Shown: in pieces, positions 34,401-41,100 of the stretch | Numbering within the stretch: the stretch's first letter is position 1 | Layout of the letters: the number at the start of each line of letters is the position of its first letter | Assembly (NCBI GenBank): GCA_903959905.1 | Contig: CAJBYO010000029.1 | Span: 62,001-126,000 of the forward strand | DNA length: 64,000 nucleotides | Source: an uncultured Bacteroidales bacterium | Lineage (GTDB): Bacteria > Bacteroidota > Bacteroidia > Bacteroidales > FEN-979 | Direction: 5' to 3' | Position numbers and translations under genes: made by a program | The notes under the pieces: model-generated | Databases searched by the model: none | Seen by the model: the letters and a program-made list of their open reading frames with translations, nothing else | Told to the model about the DNA's origin: nothing

Positions 34401-34781
34401 GCAAAGCCGGACATCACGCTGGGTTCCTTGCCGGTTATCAATGGTTATGCAACCGAATTGAGACTTTTATTCCAGAATCTGATTGCCAACGCAATCAAAT
34501 TCAGGAATAATGATGTCCTGCCCGAAATTGCAATCGCCTGTGAAAACCGGGAAAGAGAATGGCTGTTCAGTATTTCGGATAATGGCATCGGAATCAAAGA
34601 GCAGGACAAGGAGAAGGTTTTTATCATCTTTAAACGGATGCAAAACCAAAAGAATTTCCCGGGAACCGGAATAGGGCTCGCTCATTGCAAAAAGATCGTG
34701 GAATTACATAAGGGCAGGATTTGGGTGGACTCAATACCCGGGGCAGGCAGTACTTTCAGATTTACAATCCCCAAACGATAA
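31455..34781 (+). CDS. Multi-PAS/GAF sensor histidine kinase
   Basis: A 1108-residue protein with no TM helix, so cytosolic. An N-terminal coiled coil (about 30-60) leads to PAS domains near 67-175, 190-310, 320-437 and 445-565. A GAF domain is near 575-720 (ILGAEYICIDKL...CSFPENVCQLF), then a fifth PAS near 738-855. A coiled coil and the HisKA domain follow, with phosphoacceptor His in IASHDLQEPLRTL. The ATPase domain has N-box LLFQNLIANAIKFRNN, G1 SDNGIGI and G2 GTGIGLAHCKK. It phosphorylates a response regulator, most likely the one 5 bp downstream. The ligand is unknown; there is no Cys/His pattern that proves a heme or flavin. Confidence 0.92.
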   Translation: MSDSKDKNAFGKLKKRAEILVRSNPSNSIIASSDVDNAKVLHELEVSRTELELQNEELRQALKEAQVANNRYAELYDHSPIGFITLTSEGRILDLNLPAAKLFGKEQAKLRNSQFGFFLAEDHRENFIHFLEHIFNSNTSQNSDFMLSVSKGSFPRFINLSGIRNGNAEQCRVVMHDITDRKQAHQKLADSEQRFRSYFELPFTGRAITSPGKGWIEVNQALCDMLGYTKPELIRTNWADLTHPDDLEADLLQFNRVVSNQIDGYSLCKRFIHKDGHPVYTNVAVQCVRHPDLQVDYCVAIILDISELEKTEQTLNMQKKQYRDLFENSLLGILVIDREGTFRMVNPTAANKFGMTQDEVAGKSIHDLIGQEKAQEYIEFNRTLMDSGGQREYEDSFLMNGVERTFLIFDKALDNENGSCDTMLSTSIDITERKVIQEHLIKSEKNLSETERIGKTGSWDYDVATDTANWSENMFRIFDVDPEMPKELVFKHFVENLVHPDDRVHVLSVFADAISGKRPYDLEYRVVNKNGIVSIIHAVANTVRDEKGHATRLIGKVEDITEPKRLENVYNFLITKGYPGSDENFFESLAKYLSDILGAEYICIDKLEGEGLTAQTVAVYNEGKFDVNVSYTLKQTPCGEVVGKTICSFPENVCQLFPYDEALQELKAQSYIGTTLWSFDGRPIGLIAVIGQKPMNNVVFAEEVLKIVAIRSAGELERIQVADELRLAKEKAEENEARLKMAQEVSKSGSWEWDILKNAFYWSDEFLKLFGLPENTVAGFEAWTKALHPDDVEIASRRIQEAIENRTPLLNDYRIILPGYEHRWIRSTGQTTYVNDTPVRMIVMCMDITNQKMVETEIRNLNENLEMLIAERTHKLEEINKELTFHINEVEQFTYIASHDLQEPLRTLINYTDLLHKDYGGKPDEELEKYLNFISGSAYRMKSLVTGLLEYSILGKESVMTLVDCNKIVHEVLLDLSDSIVVAKPDITLGSLPVINGYATELRLLFQNLIANAIKFRNNDVLPEIAIACENREREWLFSISDNGIGIKEQDKEKVFIIFKRMQNQKNFPGTGIGLAHCKKIVELHKGRIWVDSIPGAGSTFRFTIPKR

Positions 34782-34786
34782 AAGGC

Positions 34787-35218
34787 ATGAAGAAAAAATT
34801 AAAATGTGTCCTGCTTGTCGATGACAATGAAGCCGACAATTTTTTTCATAAAAGAATTCTTAAAGAGTCAGGCATCACTGATCAGATAGAAATTGCCACA
34901 GACGGGGAGGAGGCGCTTGATTTCCTTATTACCAGGGGGAAAGACGGTGTGCCTCCGGGACAGAATTTGCTTCCGGAACTTATCTTTCTGGATATCAATA
35001 TGCCGGTAATGGACGGATGGACATTTCTTGAGGAGTATGACAAACTTGGTGATTCACTGAAAAGTAAAATAATCATTGTAATGTTAACCACGTCTGTAAA
35101 CCCTGCTGATAAAAAACACCTGGAAAAGAGGCAGGGACGTGTTGATTTTCTTCAAAAACCTTTAACGCTGGCATTGATTGATGATGTCATGAGGAGGCAC
35201 TTCCCGGAAAACCTGTAA
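34787..35218 (+). CDS. Single-domain response regulator (Rcp1-like)
   Basis: A 143-residue receiver domain without an output domain. It has the acidic pair in LLVDDNEADN, the phosphoacceptor Asp in IFLDINMPVMDGW, a Thr/Ser in MLTTSV and the Lys in FLQKPL. The GKDGVPPGQNLLPELIF insertion is typical of Rcp-type partners of PAS/GAF kinases. It lies 5 bp after the kinase, so they form a pair. With no DNA-binding domain, it probably acts by protein-protein contact or in a phosphorelay. Confidence 0.92.
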   Translation: MKKKLKCVLLVDDNEADNFFHKRILKESGITDQIEIATDGEEALDFLITRGKDGVPPGQNLLPELIFLDINMPVMDGWTFLEEYDKLGDSLKSKIIIVMLTTSVNPADKKHLEKRQGRVDFLQKPLTLALIDDVMRRHFPENL

Positions 35219-35340
35219 CACGGCTTTCAATGTGCATGTGTCATCCGCCTGTTGCAGTCATGGTATCTATTGTTGACTTAGCAAGTAAACACTGAAAAGG
35301 GAAAAAGTTTCAGTAATATTACAGCAGCATATTAATTGAA

Positions 35341-35373
35341 AGAGGCTGTCTCAAATTTGAGACAGCCTCTTTT
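35341..35373. terminator. Strong bidirectional hairpin terminator
   Basis: AGAGGCTGTCTCAAAT followed by TTGAGACAGCCTCT forms a 14-bp near-perfect stem with T/A-runs on both sides. It lies between the response regulator stop and the 3' end of the leftward tRNA, so it can end both transcripts. Confidence 0.85.
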
Positions 35374-35388
35374 CTGTTAAATACCCGG

Positions 35389-35462
35389 TGGAGTATACCG
35401 GAGTCGAACCGGTGACCTCTGCATTGCGAACGCAGCGCTCTGGCCAGCTGAGCTAATACCCC
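35389..35462 (-). tRNA. tRNA-Ala(CGC)
   Basis: The minus strand folds as a 74-nt cloverleaf: acceptor GGGGTAT/ATACTCC, D-stem GCTC/GAGC, anticodon stem CTGCG/TGCAG with loop TTCGCAA, and T-arm ACCGG TTCGACT CCGGT. The anticodon is CGC, reading GCG. The acceptor has the G3:U70 wobble pair that is the alanine identity element. The discriminator base is A. The 3' CCA is not encoded (CCG follows). Confidence 0.93.
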
Positions 35463-35510
35463 AAGGCATTGTGAATGGTTATTGCAAAGATATTTACAAT
35501 TTACGAATGT

Positions 35511-35617
35511 GGGATTTACGATTGCAGATTGAATTGAAAAAATTGACGATCTATGATTAGCCGTACTATCAATCGTCAATCTGAAATCATTCAATTCAAT
35601 CTGCAATCGTAAATCCC
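35511..35617. repeat. Large inverted repeat beside tRNA-Ala
   Basis: A 27-nt arm at 35511-35537 (starting GGGATTTACGATTGCAGATT) has its perfect reverse complement at 35591-35617. An inner pair, ATTGACGAT/ATCGTCAAT (35542-35550 and 35572-35580), extends the stem. It lies between the tRNA 5' end and the 3' end of the cytochrome gene and could fold as a hairpin or cruciform. Confidence 0.88.
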
Positions 35618-35628
35618 ATCACCGTAAA

Positions 35629-36612
35629 TCACATCCCTTGCTTTACCTTGTTAATTTTCTTGTTAACGGGCTTCAGACTGTGCAGGTATTTGTATATCGC
35701 GGTCAGGTCGTTGGTGTCCATCCCGGCGTACATTGTCCAGGGCATGATAGACTGCATTTCGCCCTGTTTCAGCACAGGTGGCTGGAAAGTAGCAAGGTCA
35801 TATGATTTGAAGCGGAAAATAAAGGCCTCTTTGTTCCATTTGCCGATGCCGGTTTCTTCGTCGGGGGTGATGTTGGAGGATACCAGGAAGGTGCCGTTTG
35901 GCATCTGGAATTCACGACCGCCGGTAAAGGCCTGGGATTTCACGATCTGGCCGTGTTCGGCGGGGGTGTGGCATTCAACACAGCCGGAGGCACGCACCAT
36001 GTATTCGCCATAAGCAAGGGTATCTGTGGCCGGCGGCCGTGCTGTTGGTGTTGCGCTTGCAGGTATCATGTGCAGGATGACGTTCATAGGGAAGGTCGGG
36101 TTTGACCTGGCAGGGGTGTTGGAAATCTCGGGCAAGCTTCGGATGTAAGCCATCACACTGTAAATATCCTCGTTGTCAAGGGTGCCGTAGGAAGGGTAGG
36201 GCATGATGGGGAAGAGGGGATGGCCGTCTTTGCTCACCCCGCTGGTGATGGCGCGATAAAGTTCGGCATCAGACCAGCCTTTCAGGTTGAACGGGGTGAT
36301 GTTCGGCGAGCGGAAACTTCCCGGGAATCCCATCTTCTGGTCAAATACTTCGTCGCCTTTTCCTTCGGTTCCTGCGACCATGGGGCCGGAAAACCTGGTC
36401 CAGTCGCGGGTTGAATGGCAGTCCATGCACACCATCACATGGTTTGCGAGGTATTTACCACGTTCAATACGTAGAGGGGTTGATTCCACTTTGACATCCT
36501 TCACCGGAACGTCGGGGAGGAACCATACGATATATAAGATCACCCCGATGATGATCAGTACCAGGGCGCCAAAGAAGCCGCCGAGGATCATGGGCCATTT
36601 TTTCTTTTTCAT
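35629..36612 (-). CDS. Membrane-anchored diheme cytochrome c
   Basis: A 327-residue protein. An uncleaved N-terminal TM helix (about 9-32, GFFGALVLIIIGVILYIVWF) is followed by two cytochrome c domains. Heme motifs are CMDCH (near residue 63) and CVECH (near 215). Likely Met ligands lie in PIMPYPSY and SIMPWTMY. The layout resembles the cytochrome c subunits of dehydrogenases or a c-type electron shuttle facing the periplasm. The partner enzyme is not in the window. It has its own -7 element at 36643. Confidence 0.87.
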   Translation of the reverse strand: MKKKKWPMILGGFFGALVLIIIGVILYIVWFLPDVPVKDVKVESTPLRIERGKYLANHVMVCMDCHSTRDWTRFSGPMVAGTEGKGDEVFDQKMGFPGSFRSPNITPFNLKGWSDAELYRAITSGVSKDGHPLFPIMPYPSYGTLDNEDIYSVMAYIRSLPEISNTPARSNPTFPMNVILHMIPASATPTARPPATDTLAYGEYMVRASGCVECHTPAEHGQIVKSQAFTGGREFQMPNGTFLVSSNITPDEETGIGKWNKEAFIFRFKSYDLATFQPPVLKQGEMQSIMPWTMYAGMDTNDLTAIYKYLHSLKPVNKKINKVKQGM

Positions 36613-36642
36613 GTGCTATGCAGGATTATGTGGTTCGTTTTT

Positions 36643-36650
36643 CAAAAGTA
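36643..36650 (-). promoter_or_regulatory. -7 element (TACTTTTG) for cytochrome c
   Basis: TACTTTTG on the minus strand, 30 bp upstream of the cytochrome ATG, in the short gap after the decarboxylase stop. Confidence 0.45.
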
Positions 36651-36659
36651 GTTGATTTT

Positions 36660-38078
36660 TTATGCCTTGTCAAGAAAACGGCGCTTAATATAACTCCACC
36701 CGTTTTGCACCTGTTCCGCGGAAGTGTGGGTTTGCCCGGCCACAAACCGGATGACGAAACGGCCGTTGAGTTTTGTGTGGGATAAAAAGATCTCACCTGA
36801 ATGGTTGATCTCCGCAAGGACCTTTTCATTGTAAAGAGATATGGCATCCTCTTCCTTCAGCCCTTCCGGACGAAATCTGAAACAGACAAGGTTGAAGGGA
36901 ACCGGGGCCATCAGTTCCACCCCGGATGTGCGCAGTATCTCATGTTTAAGCCACCGGCCGAACTCGATATGGGCGCTTATTTTCTTCTGTATCCCGCTGA
37001 TGCCGTATGTCCTGATCACGAACCAGAGTTTCAGTGCCCTGAACCTGCGGCCCAGCGGAACACCCCAGTCGCGGTAATTGTTGACGATTTTATCCACCTC
37101 TGTCTTCAGATATTCCGGCATGATACTGAAGGTGTTCTGGAGGGCTTGTTTGTCGCGGATGAAATAGGCGGAGCAGTCAAAATTGGTGAACATCCACTTG
37201 TGCGGGTTTACGACAAATGAGTCACACCGGCCGATTCCGGGGACAAGCATGCGTATCTCCGGCAGAATGAGTGCGGTTCCGGAATAGGAGGCATCCACAT
37301 GGTGCCATATTTGGTACTTCGCACAAATTTCCCCTATCTCTCCAACCGGGTCAATGGCGGTGGAACTGGTGGTGCCAAAGGTGGAAACGACCGCCAGCGG
37401 GATGAATCCTGCGGCGATGTCATTTCTGATGGATTCTTCAAGTTTGTCGGGTCGCATGGCAAAGACTTCATCCACCTCAATTTTGATGAGGTTCTCTATG
37501 CCGATCCCTGCGATCTTTACATCTTTGTCAACCGAGGAATGAGCCTGCGTGGAGGTATACACACGGAATTTCTCTTCCGGGGAAAAACCCCTGCGGTTGA
37601 TGGCAAATCCTGATCTTTTTTCCCTTGCCGTGAGCAGGGCAACCAGTGTTGCCGATGAACTGCTGTCCTGGATCACACCGGTAAATTCTTTTGGAAGGCC
37701 AAGCATGTCGCGCAGCCATTCCATCACCCTTTCCTCCAGTTCTTCCGCGGCGGGGGAGGTGATCCATGTCATGCATTGAGCACCCATCGTCGCGGTGAGC
37801 ATTTCGGCGAGGATCGAGGGTTCGCTGTTGTTGGCCGGGAAATAGGCGAAGAAGCCCGGGTGCTGCCAGTGGGTCATCCCGGGGATGATGATATCTTTAA
37901 AATCAGCGAAGATGGAGGGAAATGCTTCCCCTTCAACAGGTGCTGAACCCGGGAGCTGCTTTTTAATGTCGCCCGGCTTTACATCAGGCGTTACAGGAAG
38001 CTTCCCGAGGTTTCCGAGGTAATCAGCCATCCAGTCAACCAGTAAGTGCGCATTTGTTCTGAATTCGTCTGAAGTCAT
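36660..38078 (-). CDS. PLP-dependent aromatic-L-amino-acid decarboxylase family protein
   Basis: A 472-residue group II decarboxylase. It has the N-terminal WQHPGFFAYFPANNS, SPAAEELE, QDSSSSATL, the PLP-stacking His in TSTQAHSSVDKD and HVDASYSGTALILPE. The PLP lysine is in NPHKWMFTNFDCSAYF. The motif set is close to DOPA/tryptophan/tyrosine decarboxylases, which release CO2 and an aromatic amine; the exact substrate is not determined. The ATG at 38078 is preferred over an in-frame TTG nine bases upstream. Confidence 0.88.
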   Translation of the reverse strand: MTSDEFRTNAHLLVDWMADYLGNLGKLPVTPDVKPGDIKKQLPGSAPVEGEAFPSIFADFKDIIIPGMTHWQHPGFFAYFPANNSEPSILAEMLTATMGAQCMTWITSPAAEELEERVMEWLRDMLGLPKEFTGVIQDSSSSATLVALLTAREKRSGFAINRRGFSPEEKFRVYTSTQAHSSVDKDVKIAGIGIENLIKIEVDEVFAMRPDKLEESIRNDIAAGFIPLAVVSTFGTTSSTAIDPVGEIGEICAKYQIWHHVDASYSGTALILPEIRMLVPGIGRCDSFVVNPHKWMFTNFDCSAYFIRDKQALQNTFSIMPEYLKTEVDKIVNNYRDWGVPLGRRFRALKLWFVIRTYGISGIQKKISAHIEFGRWLKHEILRTSGVELMAPVPFNLVCFRFRPEGLKEEDAISLYNEKVLAEINHSGEIFLSHTKLNGRFVIRFVAGQTHTSAEQVQNGWSYIKRRFLDKA

Positions 38079-38098
38079 ATTCTGCAATTTTGTAAAGA

Positions 38099-38106
38099 CA
38101 AATGTA
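38099..38106 (-). promoter_or_regulatory. -7 element (TACATTTG) for the decarboxylase
   Basis: TACATTTG on the minus strand, 20 bp upstream of the ATG at 38078, matching TAnnTTTG. Confidence 0.42.
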
Positions 38107-38127
38107 AAGTAAAAAGGTAAACCCCTT

Positions 38128-38165
38128 TTCGCCTCTTCGCTACTTCACTATTTCGCTATTTTTGC
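38128..38165 (+). promoter_or_regulatory. TTCGCTA-word repeat carrying a -7 element (TATTTTTG)
   Basis: The stretch CGCCTCTTCGCTACTTCACT continuing to TTCGCTATT is a loose short-word repeat. Its end, TATTTTTG at 38158-38165, fits the -7 consensus 15 bp before the GTG start at 38181, implying a very short leader. Confidence 0.45.
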
Positions 38166-38180
38166 ATTAAACTTCCCCCC

Positions 38181-41100
38181 GTGCCAAAACTACCTTCCAT
38201 TACGATCACCAATGCCTCTGAGCACAATCTCCGCTCGGTAAGTGTTGAATTTCCCCGGAATCAATTTATTGTCGTAACCGGTGTGTCCGGCTCAGGGAAG
38301 TCGTCGCTGATCTATGATGTATTGTACCGGGAAGCAGAAAGCCGCTACCTTGGTTCTTTTTCATCTTTTGCCAGGCAATTTATGGGAAAGCTGAAAAAGC
38401 CTGATGTGGAGCGGATCGAAGGGCTCTCACCTGCTATTGCGCTGGATCAGCGGGCTCTCATCTCTAATCCGCGCTCAACGGCCGGCACCATTACCGGGAT
38501 ATATGATGCCCTCAGGCTGTTGTACGCCAGGGTTGGAAAGTTTGCAGCAGGGGATGAACAGAGCCCCATAAACCGTAGTTTGTTTTCTTTCAACTCCCCG
38601 GAAGGAGCCTGTCCGGCCTGCAAAGGCCTTGGTGTTGAAGATTTCCTGGACCCGGAACTGCTGATTGCCGACGGAAACAGGACTTTGCGCGAGGGTGCAC
38701 TGGTCATCACGGCTCCCAACGGCTATATCATCTATTCGCAGGTCACCCTGGATGTGCTTGACCAGGTTTGCCGGGCAGAAGGGTTTCATATTGACATCCC
38801 GTGGAAGGATCTGACGCCCGAACAGAAACACATTGTCCTCTATGGAAGCGATAAAATTGAGATCCCGTTTGGCAAGCACCCGCTTGAATCGCGCATGAAA
38901 TGGAGCGGAATCACCGCAAAGCCGCGTGAACTGGGATACTACAAAGGAATTCTACCTGTGATGGAGGCGATCCTGCAGCGTGACCGGAATAAAAATATCC
39001 TGCGGTTCGTGCGATCAGGTAAATGCAAGGCATGTGAAGGCAGGCGGCTGAATGACAGAGCCCTATCTGTTCCCATTGGCGGGTACAACATAGCCGATCT
39101 GTCAGCACTCCAGGTGAGTGAGTTACTCCCTGTCCTGCGTTCCATCAGCTTTACCGATGCGGAACAGCAGGTTGCAATACCCCTGATCAGGCAGATTTCA
39201 AAGCTGATTGACTTCATGGTGCGGCTGGGGTTGGGGCATATTTCCACCAACCGCGAATCAACCACCCTTTCCGGCGGCGAATCACAACGCATGCGGCTTG
39301 CCACCCAGGCCGGTATCGGGTTGAGCGGGATGATCTGCATCTTTGATGAGCCTTCCATCGGGCTGCATCCGCACCAGGTCGGGCAGCTCATCGGTATCCT
39401 GAAAGAGATCCGCGACAAAGGCAATACGGTCATCGTGGTGGAACATGACGAAACCTTCCTCCACCATGCCGACTGGCTGATCGACATTGGCCCGGGGCCC
39501 GGCGTTCACGGCGGTGAAGTGTTGTTCAACGGACCACTGAAATCGGCCATAGACCTGCCGGAAGGGGAGGTCCTCAAAAGCCGGACCCTTTCATTTCTGC
39601 ACGGACTGGAACGTATACCCATCCCGGCACAGAGAAGGCCCGGAGCAGGAATGCTCACCATTGAAAAAGCATCCGCCAACAATCTCCGTCAAATAGATGT
39701 AGGTTTCAAGCTGGAGGCACTGAATGTCGTGACAGGTGTTTCCGGGGCAGGCAAATCAACACTGACCAACCAAATCCTTGGCGCGTTTTTAAGAAACAAA
39801 CTGCAAGGGACCAATGAGCCCGTGGGCAAACACGGCATCATTCGGGGGTGGGATGCCATCGGAAAGGTGATCACCATTGACCAGTCGCCCATCGGGCGGA
39901 CGCCGCGAAGCAACCCGGCAACCTATACCGGGCTATTTGATCCTATCCGTGATCTCTTTGCGAAACTGCCCGATGCCGTAATTCAAGGTTATGACAAAAG
40001 CCGATTTTCCTTCAATACAGCCGGAGGCCGTTGTGAAACCTGCGAGGGTGCCGGTTATCAGCAGGTGGGCATGCACTTTATGGGAAATGTGGAGGTGCTT
40101 TGCGATGTTTGCGAAGGACGCCGGTTTGATGAAAAAACCCTGGAAGTCAGGTTCAGGGACAAAAATATTTCTGAGGTACTGGAAATGACGGTTTCAGAAG
40201 CGCTCGTTTTTTTTACCGGTGAGCCAAAGGTCCTCCGTTATCTTGAAACCCTTGACAGCCTTGGACTTGGATATCTCACACTGGGACAGCGGTCATCCAC
40301 CCTGAGCGGGGGAGAGGCGCAGCGCATCAAACTGGCCACAGAACTGGCGCGCCCTGCATCTGCACATACCCTGTATATCATGGACGAGCCAACCACCGGG
40401 CTGCACATGGCCGATGCCGGCATGCTGCTTGATGCGCTTGGGCGACTGATCGCGGGTGGCCATACCGTGATCCTCACGGAACATCATCCTGCATTTATAG
40501 CTGCTGCTGATCATATCATTGACCTTGGTCCCGGCGGCGGGAGTGATGGGGGACGGTTGATTTTTTCGGGGACACCGGAGGAGATGGTTGGGTGTGAAGG
40601 TTCGTTGACGGCATTGGCGTTGGAGGAATATCGAATATTGAATATTGATCAACGAATTTTGAAGTTTTTCCCTTCGGGAAATACGAACACTATAAAGGAG
40701 GATGTTTCTATCTCTCCTTTCAATATTCAAAATTCGTTAATCAATATTCAATATTCCCTTTTTATTTCCCTGAAAGGCCTCAGCACCCACAACCTGCAAA
40801 ACATAGATGTTAAAATCCCCCACAACAAAATAACCGTGATAACGGGTGTTTCCGGCAGCGGCAAATCCTCACTCGCATTTGATACGATCTTTGCCGAAGG
40901 CCAGAACCGTTTCCTGGAGAGTTTTTCTCCCTACGTCAGGTCGCGCATCGGCTTAAAGGAACAGGCTGATTTTGAAGAAATTACCGGACTCACGCCATCC
41001 TTTGCCGTTGACCAGTCAGCCACCGGCCACAACCCAAGGTCTACCGTCGGCACCATGACCGGCATCTACGACCACTACCGCCTCCTCTTCTCCCGCATCG

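Noticed and set aside
35389..35617. Integrative element attached at tRNA-Ala
   Set aside because: No integrase, no recognisable direct repeat of the tRNA 3' end in the window, and the inverted repeat is on the 5' side of the tRNA.
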